Shown here in pieces: positions 30,001 to 38,763 of a DNA stretch of 64,000 nt. Source of the DNA: Leptolyngbya sp. NIES-3755. GTDB lineage: Bacteria; Cyanobacteriota; Cyanobacteriia; Leptolyngbyales; Leptolyngbyaceae. The notes below the pieces were generated by a model. It saw only the letters and a program-made list of their open reading frames with translations, had not been told where the DNA came from and made no database searches. How positions within the stretch are numbered: the first letter of the stretch is position 1; each line of letters starts with the position of its first letter. The translations under genes were made by a program, and so were the position numbers. Location of the stretch: the NCBI GenBank assembly GCA_001548435.1, contig AP017310.1, positions 1 through 64,000 of the forward strand, in the 5' to 3' direction.

Positions 30001-32159
30001 GCATCTGGATCATTTGCACCTGGAAAGCGACAACCCAAACCTACGATCGCGATCGGTTCCGTGGCGTGGGTCAGGTTTTTCTCCTGAATAGAGGCAGGTG
30101 TAATAGCATTTCCAGCTAAATAGTCCGCTAGTAAAGCGATCGTGGGATAGTCATAAACCAATGTTGGGGAAAGCCGTTTTCCCAATCGTTTCTCTAGCTC
30201 ACCTGAAATACTGACAGCGGCAACCGAATCGAGTCCATACTGCACAAAAGGTTCGTGAATATTGACTTGATTGGAGGGTAAGTGCGATCGTTGAGCAATT
30301 TGGTCAATTAACCAAGCTTGAATTGCTTCCGCCGTTAGATGAGAATGAGGTTGAATGGTCTCTTCTAACTGTTGGTGAAGCGCATCAATCTCATGCTGTA
30401 ACTGTGAAAATTCTGTACTACGAGAATCTTCTACCCAATCTCCAATTAGTTGAAGCGAATGATCCAGAAATCCTTGCTTACAGGCATAACGCTGAACCTT
30501 ACCGCTAGAAGTTTTTGGCAAACTCCCCATTTTCAGCAAAAGAACTGCATAAACCTGAAGTTCATGCTGCTCAGAAATCGCTTGACGGATCGTCCTGATC
30601 ACTTCATCGAGCTTGAGCGTTTTCAAGCCATGTCGCTCCATTTCCTGAGCAACGACTAGACGCTCCTCGCCTGCCACATCCACTGAAAACGCAGCCGCAC
30701 AACCCGATCGCAGCGCAGGATGACTTTGCTCAACTGTCAATTCAATATCTTGGGGGTAGTAATTCCGACCTCGAATGATGATCAAATCTTTTAATCGACC
30801 TGTGACAAATAGTTCACCCTCCTTGAGAAATCCCAGATCTCCCGTTCGTAAAAAGGAACTATCCTTCACCTCTGCAAGGGATGCTCGAAAGGTATCTTTG
30901 GTTCTTTCAGGTTGATTCCAATAGCCTTGCGCTACGCTAGACCCCGCTACCCAAATTTCGCCCACTCGATTGGGAGTGCACAGAGTTCGCGTCTCTGGAT
31001 CAACAATTAGAATCTGCTGATCTGGTGCCGCCGTTCCACAGCCTACTAGCCGCTGACTGTCGGGCTTGTGTGAGGATACAACAATGCGATTTTCTGCCAG
31101 CGCTTGACTCTCAACGCTTTGAAAAATAGGCGGCGCTTGCTTGGCTCCTCCAGAAACAAACAGCGTCGCCTCCGCCATGCCATAGCAGGGATAGAGCGCC
31201 TGTTGACGAAATCCACAAGGTGCAAAGTAGGTCGCAAATCGTTCTAAAGTTTCAGCGCGAATCGGTTCTGCTCCGCTAAATGCCACTTCCCAGCAGCTTA
31301 AATCTAGGGTGGCGCGTTCCTCTGGAGTAATTTTATCGATGCAAAGTTCGTAGGCAAAATTAGGACCGCCGCTGATGGTCGCTCGATCGTGAGAAATTGC
31401 TGATAGCCAACGAACTGGTTTTTGCAGAAATAGAACCGGGGAAAACAGCGTCACGCTGAATTGGCTGTAGAGCGGCTGCAATATCCCGCCGATTAAGCCC
31501 ATATCGTGATAGGGCGGCAGCCAGATTACACCGCTACTCTCTGAGGTCACACCAAACTGATGATGAATTAGGCTCAAATTGTGCAGCAGGTTTGCATGAG
31601 TAACCATGACTCCCTTGGGCGCAGCCGTTGAGCCAGAGGTGTATTGCAGAAAAGCGATCGCATCCGATTGAATTTGCGGTGACTGCCAATCAGTTGCACC
31701 ATCTGTCAGTACATCCGTTGCGATCCAATGGGGTTGATGACGGGTAGCCAAACGATTTGCGTGACCTAAAACAGCCGTTGTTGTAAGAATAATGCTGGGT
31801 TGTGCATCATCCACGATCGCCTGCAATCGGGCTGCCGATCGATTAGGACGAGGCGGATAGGCTGGCACTGCGATCGCTCCCGCGTATAGGCAACCAAAAA
31901 ATGCTGCAATGTAGTCAATACCAGGTGGATAGAGCAGCAATACAGGCACTTTTTCCGCTCCAATCTGTTGGAGCTGTGCCGCAATAGAACGTGCCCGAAT
32001 GTCTAATTCTCGATTCGTTAACGAAACGGCTTCTAATTCGCCATCTGTCAAAAACCTGTAAGTTGAGCTATCAGGCTGGGAGGATGCTCTCCAGCGTAAC
32101 AGATCCACAAGTGTAGAAATGGGTTGATAGTCATCTGATAGACGATCATGATCACTCAT
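27054..32159 (-). CDS. FAAL-ACP-KS-AT-DH(N-half), loading and first PKS module
   Basis: This is a 1701-residue initiating protein. Residues 1 to about 570 are a fatty-acyl-AMP ligase (YTSGSTAAPKG near 175, and the conserved PPYHDMGLIGG), which activates a fatty acid and loads it on the following ACP (YGLDSV near 643). The KS is complete: Cys in DTACSSS near 872, His in EAHGTGT near 1006, and NIGH. The AT is also complete, with GHSVGE near 1307 and HAFHSP further on, the malonyl-type signature. The final 140 residues are the N-terminal half of a dehydratase, with catalytic His in DHRLQG near 1611 and Ser where the HxxxGxxxxP proline is expected. The protein then stops at TAG. This is the first gene of the synthetase operon, with AGGGG before its ATG, and it diverges from the uptake operon. 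Confidence 0.94.
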   Translation of the reverse strand: MSDHDRLSDDYQPISTLVDLLRWRASSQPDSSTYRFLTDGELEAVSLTNRELDIRARSIAAQLQQIGAEKVPVLLLYPPGIDYIAAFFGCLYAGAIAVPAYPPRPNRSAARLQAIVDDAQPSIILTTTAVLGHANRLATRHQPHWIATDVLTDGATDWQSPQIQSDAIAFLQYTSGSTAAPKGVMVTHANLLHNLSLIHHQFGVTSESSGVIWLPPYHDMGLIGGILQPLYSQFSVTLFSPVLFLQKPVRWLSAISHDRATISGGPNFAYELCIDKITPEERATLDLSCWEVAFSGAEPIRAETLERFATYFAPCGFRQQALYPCYGMAEATLFVSGGAKQAPPIFQSVESQALAENRIVVSSHKPDSQRLVGCGTAAPDQQILIVDPETRTLCTPNRVGEIWVAGSSVAQGYWNQPERTKDTFRASLAEVKDSSFLRTGDLGFLKEGELFVTGRLKDLIIIRGRNYYPQDIELTVEQSHPALRSGCAAAFSVDVAGEERLVVAQEMERHGLKTLKLDEVIRTIRQAISEQHELQVYAVLLLKMGSLPKTSSGKVQRYACKQGFLDHSLQLIGDWVEDSRSTEFSQLQHEIDALHQQLEETIQPHSHLTAEAIQAWLIDQIAQRSHLPSNQVNIHEPFVQYGLDSVAAVSISGELEKRLGKRLSPTLVYDYPTIALLADYLAGNAITPASIQEKNLTHATEPIAIVGLGCRFPGANDPDAFWELLHRGIDAITRVPNDRWNADALYTADAPEPGKMTTCWGGFLDQVDQFDADFFEISPREAKYIDPQQRLLLEVAWEALEQAGQSPAQLAGSQTGVFIGISSSDYARLLASDVTQLNAYSGTGNAISIAANRLSYWFDLRGPSLAIDTACSSSLVAVHTACQSLRAGECNLALAGGVNLMLSPELTIAFSQAQMMSKEGRCKTFDASADGYVRGEGCGVVVLKRLSDALEDGNQILAIVRGSAINQDGRSNGITAPNGLSQQAVIRQALDNAGVLPNQIDYIEAHGTGTPLGDPIEINALQTVLGENRSPEQICRIGSVKTNIGHLESAAGIAGLIKVVLALQHQEIPPHLHIETINPYITLEAPFAIATQSRSWLPNNQPRLAGVSAFGFGGTNAHIIVEEAPKSAFVPAAIERPCHLFTLSAKSQTALQALVHRYQTVLTQPNLSLADLCFTANTGRSQFTHRLAIVASSTDQLSQQLDTLSEQSCFNQRPKIAFLFSGQGAQAIGMGRQLYETQPMFRQILDECEARLQPYLEVPLLSVLYRDPTLAPLLHQTAYTQPALFVLEYALAQLWLSWGVLPDVVMGHSVGEYVAACIAGVFSLEDGLKLVAERARLMQALPQDGIMAAVFAEIATVQAAIAPHRDQVAIAAVNSPENTVISGNRLAVEAVLQQFKAMGIRCQPLTVSHAFHSPAMQPMLESFQQIAGEVFYTAPHRKLVSNLTGTLFDATTIPDAAYWCRHLREPVQFALGMQTLQKECSAFIEIGPGSTLLNLGRRCLSPETGHWFPSLQSGEEDWRSLLTSLGGLYGLGVEVDWDAFDQGYPRRRLSLPTYPFQRQRYWLDSLKSDWNLHHEQSHPLLGHRVHLAQSPNDHSWEIALGSEQLPYLKDHRLQGTAVLSVSTYVEIAIAAAKQALGAETPQIADLTLHAALPILPQPRTVQISLCDRGNGSVDFQVNSCSAAVNGSSPQWIRHATAVLLP

Positions 32160-32224
32160 GAAAATACCCCTATCTAATTAATCCAAGGTCAGACTTGACA
32201 GAGGCGATTCAACGCAACTCCAAT

Positions 32225-32455
32225 TCAAGTGTCTAAATAGCTCGTAACTTTAAAGTTATTCCTCTGTAAGCAGGCGATATATGACTGATGTATCCAGGCT
32301 CTAGTGGTGTAGACAAACTCAACCCGTGGGTTCAATTGCTCATAGAGGTCGCTATAATCTCCCGACTGAGAAGCTTTTGCAGAATTAAGGGCTGAGAGGG
32401 AGGAGCGATCCGAGTGAAATTCAATACTTCTGGACATCCACTGAGCATTATGCAC
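32225..32455 (-). CDS. Possible small ORF or gene remnant, unknown
   Basis: A 76-residue reading frame with a GTG start lies in the divergent region, on the same strand as the synthetases. The frame stays open upstream to a TAA at about 32545 without an ATG, so it may be the tail of a lost gene. The composition looks protein-like (for example LHRFVHNAQW and the final FKVTSYLDT), but I recognise no family. No convincing ribosome site precedes the GTG. An ATG six codons in is an alternative start. It could also be chance in a regulatory region. Confidence 0.25.
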   Translation of the reverse strand: MHNAQWMSRSIEFHSDRSSLSALNSAKASQSGDYSDLYEQLNPRVEFVYTTRAWIHQSYIACLQRNNFKVTSYLDT

Positions 32456-32623
32456 AAAGCGATGTAGATTAGCAAGACCTAATTGAGAATTTTGTGAAAT
32501 AAAAGCTGAATAATTTAGGCTTTTCTGATAGATAAATTCGATTTAACTTTGGGTTTATATAGAGTTGTAAGGGTTATTGACAAAGAAAATACTTCGGTCT
32601 TTAATCAGTAGAAGTGTTAGACT

Positions 32624-32642
32624 GTTGAGAATTAGTCTCAGT
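32624..32642. promoter_or_regulatory. Fur-box-like palindrome
   Basis: The sequence GTTGAGAATTAGTCTCAGT has TGAGA/TCTCA arms around five bases. It resembles Fur sites in front of cyanobacterial siderophore receptors, and it lies about 110 bases before the receptor start. This is pattern resemblance only, with no scoring matrix run. Confidence 0.5.
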
Positions 32643-32751
32643 ATTAAATAAGCAGGTTTATCCTGAAATTTATGAGGCTGCTTTAGTCTTTTGTCCGTTA
32701 TGTTGGGTTGTCTAAGTCCACCCATCTGCGTCTAATATAAGTGAGGAGTCT

Positions 32752-35358
32752 GTGAAACAGCAGCTATCAAGCTATCTTTGGCTAGTTGGAGCTATTCCTG
32801 TCTTTGCCGCGCCGTTTATCTATGCCGAGGTAGCGATCGCCGCACCTGTGTTAACAACTGGCAGTCTAAAGGCTTCTACACCTCCAATTCCACGTCTGAA
32901 CGAAGTTGCTCGTCCTCATACTCGTGCGAATCTGCTGACGCAAGATGCTGCACCCGTCGAGCGTCCTGCATCAGGTACGATCGAGGTTCGAGGCGTGAGG
33001 CTCAACCAGACCGAGCAAGGTTTTGAAGTTCTCCTGGAAGTTCCCTCTGGGCAAACGCTACAAGCTCAAACCCGCACAGAAGGATCTGTACTAATCGCAG
33101 ACATTCCCAATGCAGTGTTGGTACTGCCAGAGGGTCGGGAATTTCGATCGGAGAAGCCTGCCCCAGGGATCTCAAACTTGACGGTGACTCAGATTGAGCC
33201 AACCAAAATTCGGGTAACGGTGACGGGAACAGCGGCAGCACCCTTTGCAGAAATTGTGCCGGATGCGGCTGGACTGATTTTGAGCGTTGAGCCAGATGAT
33301 GGATCAGAAGAAGAAGTCGTTGTCACTGCCACCCGGACAGCAGAACCGCTATCGAATCTGCCTCGCTCTGTAACAGTTATTCCGCGTGAGCAAATTCAGC
33401 AGCAATCAGCCCTCACCAACAATCTGCCAGATCTACTTGGAAAACTGGTGCCTGGTCTAGGACCTCCCACCCAGCGGAACCTGACCAGAGGACTGACTCT
33501 GCGCGGTCGGCAGGCATTAGTTCTGATTGATGGAGTACCGCAAAACCCAAATAGCGGGTTTCAAACAGAATTAAATACGATCGACCCTAGTGCCATTGAG
33601 CGGGTTGAGGTAGTTCGGGGTCCCTCTGCACTCTACGGACGTGGTGCTACCGGGGGCATCATCAATATCATTACGCGCCGCGCTACCACACAGCGACTAG
33701 AAAGCCAAGTTTCTGTCGGTGTCCGCAATGATCTCGGTGCGTTTTCTAGTGATGGATTTGGCTATAACTTGCAGTACGGCTTATCGGGGAAAGAAGGTCC
33801 GATCGACATTACCGTTCGAGCTTCCCTGAACGAAAGCGGCAGCTTTTTCGATGCCAATGGCGATCGCATTCCTCCCACTGGAATTAATGATGTCACTAGC
33901 TCGGGGTTGCTCGCAAAGCTGGGAATTGATATTGATTCCCAGCAGCGACTGCAACTGAGCTACAACATTTACAACGAATCGTTTGATACTGCATTTCGCT
34001 CAGACCCGATCGTCTTTTCAATTCCGGGACTGCAAACCGCCAGAGCACAAAGATTTCCGGTGCAATACGGGAGAGAACCGAAACAAACTAATCAAGTTGC
34101 TAATTTGACTTACACGCACCAGAATATCTTTGGTTCTCAGGTGACAGCGCAACTCTTTTTCCGCGACACGAATTTGGTTCAACCTTTCACAGACCTGCGG
34201 GGACGACCGTTTCCCGCCTTTTTTCCAGCCCTTTGGCAAACTAGCCTAGACAGTCAGGAGCTAGGAGCGCGGCTGCAAATTCAAACGCCCTTCTCGACAG
34301 CGTTCAATTTGCTATGGGGTGTGGATTACAGTTATGAGGAAAATAGCCGCCCTGTACTGATTTCAGATACATCAATTTTCGATCGTACCCGTACTCTAAC
34401 AGCAAGTAGCACCCGTCCACAGACACCATTCTATACATTAAACAACCTGGGCTTGTTTGCTCAACTGCAATGGAATCTAAGCCCACAGCTTCTCCTAAGC
34501 GGGGGTTTACGATATGACAACTTCAGCTATGAGGTGGGCGATTATGAGCTAGCCTTTGCCGCACCTGGAATTCGACGCGGTGGCAGCGCAGACAATAGCG
34601 GCATCTCCTTCAACACAGGCATTGTCTACAAAATCACGCCCCAAACAAGTGTGTTTGCTAGCTTTGCTCAAGGATTTTCACTGCCAGATTTAGGAACCGC
34701 CTTCAGCAGTGTTGCCCCCAGAGCTAGCATTCGCGGTTCCAACCTGCTAGAACCCCAAAAAGTAGACAGCTTCGAGTTGGGAATTCGCGGCAATTGGGGA
34801 ACCGTTCAGGCTTCTCTGGCAGGCTTCTACAGCACCTCTGATCTTGGTGCAACTGTACGAATTCTACCGGACGGTACCACCGAGCTACAGCGTGCTCCCC
34901 AACGCAACTATGGACTGGAAGCAACATTAGACTGGCAGCCAACTCCAAAGTGGAGCTTGGGTAGCACTCTCACTTGGAGCGAGGGCGAAAATGATACCAA
35001 TAATGACGATGATTTTCTGGCATTGAGTTCTTTGCAGGTGCCGCCCTTGAAACTATCATTCTATGTGGAAAATGAAACGCTCCCGAACTGGCGCAATCGC
35101 TTGCAGCTACTTCTGGTAGGGAATCGCGATCGAGCATTTGACGATCGCATTGATCCATTCAGGATAGAAAGCTATACTACTGTGGATTTTCTCAGCAGCC
35201 TCAAGCTCGGTCAAGGCACACTAGAACTGGGGGTTGAAAATCTGTTGGATAATCAATACCTGCCACTCAGCAGCCAGGAGCGCACGGGACTGTTAGAGAA
35301 CTTGCGATTTGCAAGCAGAGGACGAACGATCTTTCTCCGCTATGCCATTACATTCTAG
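32752..35358 (+). CDS. TonB-dependent siderophore receptor with AMIN domain
   Basis: This is an 868-residue outer-membrane receptor that should take up the ferric siderophore using TonB energy. The start is a GTG with GAGGAG just upstream. A signal peptide spans roughly residues 1-31, ending in a small-residue stretch (AIAA). An AMIN domain, typical of cyanobacterial receptors, covers about 75-180. The TonB-box-like stretch EEVVVTATR is near 187. The plug domain, with LVLIDGVPQNP and VEVVRGPSALYG, runs to about 310. The remainder is the beta-barrel and ends in the aromatic C-terminus YAITF expected for outer-membrane insertion. It is the first gene of the nine-gene plus-strand operon and sits behind the Fur-like site, so derepression under iron starvation is likely. 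The ligand is inferred from the adjacent synthetases. Confidence 0.95.
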   Translation: MKQQLSSYLWLVGAIPVFAAPFIYAEVAIAAPVLTTGSLKASTPPIPRLNEVARPHTRANLLTQDAAPVERPASGTIEVRGVRLNQTEQGFEVLLEVPSGQTLQAQTRTEGSVLIADIPNAVLVLPEGREFRSEKPAPGISNLTVTQIEPTKIRVTVTGTAAAPFAEIVPDAAGLILSVEPDDGSEEEVVVTATRTAEPLSNLPRSVTVIPREQIQQQSALTNNLPDLLGKLVPGLGPPTQRNLTRGLTLRGRQALVLIDGVPQNPNSGFQTELNTIDPSAIERVEVVRGPSALYGRGATGGIINIITRRATTQRLESQVSVGVRNDLGAFSSDGFGYNLQYGLSGKEGPIDITVRASLNESGSFFDANGDRIPPTGINDVTSSGLLAKLGIDIDSQQRLQLSYNIYNESFDTAFRSDPIVFSIPGLQTARAQRFPVQYGREPKQTNQVANLTYTHQNIFGSQVTAQLFFRDTNLVQPFTDLRGRPFPAFFPALWQTSLDSQELGARLQIQTPFSTAFNLLWGVDYSYEENSRPVLISDTSIFDRTRTLTASSTRPQTPFYTLNNLGLFAQLQWNLSPQLLLSGGLRYDNFSYEVGDYELAFAAPGIRRGGSADNSGISFNTGIVYKITPQTSVFASFAQGFSLPDLGTAFSSVAPRASIRGSNLLEPQKVDSFELGIRGNWGTVQASLAGFYSTSDLGATVRILPDGTTELQRAPQRNYGLEATLDWQPTPKWSLGSTLTWSEGENDTNNDDDFLALSSLQVPPLKLSFYVENETLPNWRNRLQLLLVGNRDRAFDDRIDPFRIESYTTVDFLSSLKLGQGTLELGVENLLDNQYLPLSSQERTGLLENLRFASRGRTIFLRYAITF

Positions 35359-35373
35359 GGACGGGGTGCAGGA

Positions 35374-36342
35374 ATGAAATCAATCCATAAGTTGCTGCTA
35401 TTGGGTGTTATGGTGTGCTGGCTGGCTGCTTGCACAGGTAGTCTGCCCTGGATAAGTAGCCCCACTGCAACTTTGCCCCCCGGAACGCCAACGCAATCAA
35501 TCGCTCACGCGATGGGTAAAACCGAAGTACCAGTGCAGCCCAAGCGAGTGATTGTACTGGATACGGCTCCGTTGGATGCCGCGATCGCTCTTGGAGTAAA
35601 ACCTGTTGGCTCGATTGTGCCAGAGCGATTTCCTGACTATTTGGGCGATCGCGTTCAAGGCATTGAAGTGATTGGAAAGACAAATGAGCCAAATTTAGAA
35701 GCAGTAGCGCGATTACAGCCTGATCTGATTTTGGGCAACAAAATTGGGCTGGACAGACTGTATCGGCGGCTGAGCGAAATTGCACCGACGGTCATGGCAG
35801 AAGGCAGCGGACGATCGGGCGAGTGGAAAGACAACGTTCGCTTTTATGCTACTGCCCTGGGTCGTTCCGCCGCCGCAGACAAGCTTCTTCAAGACTACCA
35901 ACAGCGAGCCGACACTCTAAAGCAGCAAATCCAGCAGCAGTTCCCAAATTCTCCTGTGGTGTCTGTCATCGCAACGGGTACCGGACAAATCGGCGCGTAC
36001 ACAACTCGCAGCTTTTCGGGAGCGGTGTTACAGGATCTTGGATTGACGCGCCCTCCGGCTCAGGCAGCGGGTCAGCGATGGGCAATTCAAGTAGCGCGAG
36101 AAGACCTCAAGACTCTGGACGGGGATGTGATTTTTTTAATTGAGTCCTCGTTTACGCCCAATTCTCTAACGATCGACCAATTCAAGTCCGATCCATTGTT
36201 TTCGCGCTTGAATGCTGTCAAACAAGGGCGGGTGTATGCTGTGGATGCTGAGGTGTGGACGGCAGGACGCAGCATTCTGGCAGCAAATCAGATTTTACAG
36301 GAGGTGTCGCAGTCGTTGCTGGCGCGTAAACCTGGAACTTAG
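35374..36342 (+). CDS. Iron-siderophore ABC transporter substrate-binding lipoprotein
   Basis: This 322-residue FecB/FhuD-type periplasmic binding protein (helical-backbone metal-receptor family) should capture the ferric siderophore below the receptor. The N-terminus is a lipoprotein signal with the lipobox LAAC and Cys20 as lipid anchor. A conserved opening strand follows (PKRVIVLD), then GVKPVGS, ARLQPDLIL, and a late segment with FSRLNAVKQGRVYAVD, all characteristic of this family. It lies 15 bases after the receptor gene and ahead of the MFS gene, with the two FecCD permeases further down the same operon. Confidence 0.93.
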   Translation: MKSIHKLLLLGVMVCWLAACTGSLPWISSPTATLPPGTPTQSIAHAMGKTEVPVQPKRVIVLDTAPLDAAIALGVKPVGSIVPERFPDYLGDRVQGIEVIGKTNEPNLEAVARLQPDLILGNKIGLDRLYRRLSEIAPTVMAEGSGRSGEWKDNVRFYATALGRSAAADKLLQDYQQRADTLKQQIQQQFPNSPVVSVIATGTGQIGAYTTRSFSGAVLQDLGLTRPPAQAAGQRWAIQVAREDLKTLDGDVIFLIESSFTPNSLTIDQFKSDPLFSRLNAVKQGRVYAVDAEVWTAGRSILAANQILQEVSQSLLARKPGT

Positions 36343-36350
36343 GAGTTTGC

Positions 36351-37664
36351 ATGAAATCTGAGCAACAACCCTCAATGCGGACGTTCAGAACCCTCTGGAT
36401 GAGTCAGATTGTCTCACTCTTGGGGTCTGAAATGACTACGTTTGCGTTGACGATTTGGGTGTGGGAGCAGACGGGACAAGCCTCTCCGATCGCTTTGATG
36501 GTCTTTTTTACGCGATCACCCCAAGTCATTGCTGCCGCTTTCGCTGGAGTGCTGGTGGATACGTGGGATCGCAAGCAGTTGATGTTGTTAGGGGATCTTG
36601 TAGCAGGGTTGTCTACGATCGGGCTGTTGAGCTTGTTCCTGACTCAGCATTTACAAGTTTGGCATCTTTATGCGATCGGAGCCGCAAACGGGCTGTTCAG
36701 CTACCTTCAAAGTTTGGCTCACTCTGCTTCGATGGCAGTGCTAGTTCCGAAGCAACACTACGCCAGAGCTTCTGCGATGGAGACAATCAAAAGCTCCAGT
36801 GCTTATGTGTTTTCGCCCGCGTTGGCAGGAATGCTTTATCCGTCGATTGGGCTAATTGGAATTTTAGCGATCGACTTGGCAACCTTCGTGATTGCAGTTA
36901 GCACACTCCTGATGATCCCGATTCCCCAACCCACACCAGATATGGCTGCTGGTCAAACGCCCTTGCAAACATTGACGTTCGGTTTTCGCTATATTTGGCA
37001 GCGATCGGGTTTGCTTTCCATACTGCTGTTTCTACTAAGTTCTAATTTGTTTTTCAGTGCCAATTTTGCGTTAACGCCTGCTTTGATTCTGGCTCGCAGC
37101 GGCAACAGTGCGTCAACACTGGCAACAGTACAAAGCGTATTTGGCATAGGTGGGCTAATGGGAGCTATCTTGCTAAGTCTTTGGGGTGGAACGACTCCCC
37201 GCATTCATGGCTTATTACTCGGTGCAGCACTGAGTCGAGTGGGACTATTGCTACTCAGTGTGGGACGAGGACTCACGATTTGGGTCATTGCGGCATGGAT
37301 TACGGCTTTTTTTGTTCCGTTTGTTGGCAGCGCTAATCAAGCCATTTGGCTGGCAAAGGTTGAACCAGAGGTACAGGGTCGAGTCTTTGCGGCTCGGTAT
37401 CTGATTGCTCAAGCAGCGTCACCATTGGGGTTTGCGATCGCAGGTCCTTTGGCAGATTATGTATTTGAGCCTGCAATGCTGCCAGATGGACGGCTAGCAG
37501 GTTTGCTGGGTGGACTATTTGGCACTGGAGCCGGAGCAGGAATCGCCCTACAATATGCACTATTGGCAGTCTGTGGATTCGCGATCGGCTTGGGTGGATA
37601 TGGCATCCACCGTTTGCGAGATGTGGAAACCCTTATTCCCGATCATGATGCGGCGATCGGATAG
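36351..37664 (+). CDS. MFS transporter, probable siderophore exporter
   Basis: This is a 437-residue major facilitator protein with about 12 hydrophobic segments. It resembles the EntS-like group that exports siderophores. Visible family marks are the opening FRTLWMSQIVSLLGSEMTTFAL, split here as FRTLWMSQIVS and LLGSEMTTFAL, and the loop between helices 2 and 3 with GVLVDTWDRKQLML. Its position between the binding protein and the permease genes, 8 bases after the former, supports a job in sending the freshly made siderophore out of the cytoplasm. A DevBCA exporter in the same operon could do this instead or as well. Substrate and direction are inferred. Confidence 0.88.
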   Translation: MKSEQQPSMRTFRTLWMSQIVSLLGSEMTTFALTIWVWEQTGQASPIALMVFFTRSPQVIAAAFAGVLVDTWDRKQLMLLGDLVAGLSTIGLLSLFLTQHLQVWHLYAIGAANGLFSYLQSLAHSASMAVLVPKQHYARASAMETIKSSSAYVFSPALAGMLYPSIGLIGILAIDLATFVIAVSTLLMIPIPQPTPDMAAGQTPLQTLTFGFRYIWQRSGLLSILLFLLSSNLFFSANFALTPALILARSGNSASTLATVQSVFGIGGLMGAILLSLWGGTTPRIHGLLLGAALSRVGLLLLSVGRGLTIWVIAAWITAFFVPFVGSANQAIWLAKVEPEVQGRVFAARYLIAQAASPLGFAIAGPLADYVFEPAMLPDGRLAGLLGGLFGTGAGAGIALQYALLAVCGFAIGLGGYGIHRLRDVETLIPDHDAAIG

Positions 37665-37674
37665 GAAATCGATA

Positions 37675-38763
37675 ATGACAACTCTAGAAACTCTCAGCAA
37701 TTGTCAGTTTTGCTCTGTTATCTCTAAGACTAATGGGGAAGATCCGATCGGGACAGCGGGCAACCATGAACATTGGTTAATTCTTGAGGCAGCACTTCCC
37801 TGGTCAGAAAAACTGATGGAAGAACCTGCAATTAAGCCATTGATCACTCTGATGAAAGGATTGATTCTAGAGCAGCAAGTTAAACTACGTCCAATTATTA
37901 TTGCGCCCGATCGTGAGTATTCTCGTGCTGGCTACAATCGCGTTTTCTACTACCATCAACCGACTCGTTTATTTACCCAATTTGAAAAGCAGGAATATTG
38001 GGTGCCAGAGGCAGACACCACTCGATTAGCAACGGCTTTACTGCAAAAGATTGCGGGTCATCCAAATGAGTTAAAAGCTTTTCAGTCGTACCAAATTGAC
38101 AGCCGCCATGTCCGAGAATTATTGGTCTGCACTCATGGAAATGTGGATGTCGCTTGCTCCCGATTTGGCTTTCCAATCTATAAAACCTTGAGAGACAAGT
38201 ATGCGCCTGCGTCTGAAGGACATCTGCGAGTCTGGCGCTGTAGTCACTTTGGCGGACATCAATTTGCGCCCACCTTAATTGATCTGCCGCAGGGACAGTA
38301 CTGGGGACATCTTGAACCCGATCGATTGGATTTGTTGGTGTATCGATCCGGGGAACTCTCCAAGCTACGATCGTGCTATCGCGGCTGGTCTGGGTTAGAG
38401 AAATTTGCCCAAATGGTGGAACGAGAGATCTGGATGCAAGAAGGCTGGAACTGGCTGGATTATCGCAAAGCTGGACAAGTTCTAACCAGTGATCCAGGAG
38501 GAGTTAGCCGTTACTTCTATCAACTGCTCAAACGTATTCCTTCCAAACGATTGCAGTTTTTGATCAATCAGCGAAGCCGTAAACCAAATTGGGCAGAGAT
38601 TCGGATTGAATTTAGCTCACCCGATGGCACAGACACAGGTGCTTATGAAGCGCGAGTTGAAGTGTGCGGAGAAGTCACCAGTGCCTTGCAATCGGGCGAC
38701 CGCTTAAAGCTGCAACCTGTGAAGCAATATCGTGTCAGTCAATTGAGGCGCTGTGATGGTTGA
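37675..38763 (+). CDS. Sucrase/ferredoxin-like protein, possible ferric-siderophore reductase
   Basis: This 362-residue protein belongs to the sucrase/ferredoxin-like family, which has a thioredoxin-type fold that binds a [2Fe-2S] cluster. An early CQFC pair and the later VCTHGNVDVACSRFG and CSHFGGHQFAPT segments hold the conserved Cys and His residues. The ATG at 37675 is 10 bases after the exporter gene. A longer upstream reading of the same frame would run back into that gene and is unlikely. The name is historical and a sucrose role is not expected. Sitting between exporter and permeases in an iron operon, it may reduce the imported ferric complex and free the iron, which is an inference. 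No membrane segment is obvious, so it is probably cytoplasmic. Confidence 0.85.
   Translation: MTTLETLSNCQFCSVISKTNGEDPIGTAGNHEHWLILEAALPWSEKLMEEPAIKPLITLMKGLILEQQVKLRPIIIAPDREYSRAGYNRVFYYHQPTRLFTQFEKQEYWVPEADTTRLATALLQKIAGHPNELKAFQSYQIDSRHVRELLVCTHGNVDVACSRFGFPIYKTLRDKYAPASEGHLRVWRCSHFGGHQFAPTLIDLPQGQYWGHLEPDRLDLLVYRSGELSKLRSCYRGWSGLEKFAQMVEREIWMQEGWNWLDYRKAGQVLTSDPGGVSRYFYQLLKRIPSKRLQFLINQRSRKPNWAEIRIEFSSPDGTDTGAYEARVEVCGEVTSALQSGDRLKLQPVKQYRVSQLRRCDG

Larger units (their letters stand above)
32160..32751. promoter_or_regulatory. Divergent control region between synthetases and uptake operon
   Basis: About 590 bases separate the starts of the two divergent operons. The DNA is AT-rich near the receptor gene. 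It holds one Fur-like palindrome (32624-32642), a weaker TTGAGAATTTT half-site near 32482, and a stop-free minus-strand stretch described separately. Shared iron control of synthesis and uptake is inferred from this layout. No riboswitch fold was recognised. Confidence 0.55.
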
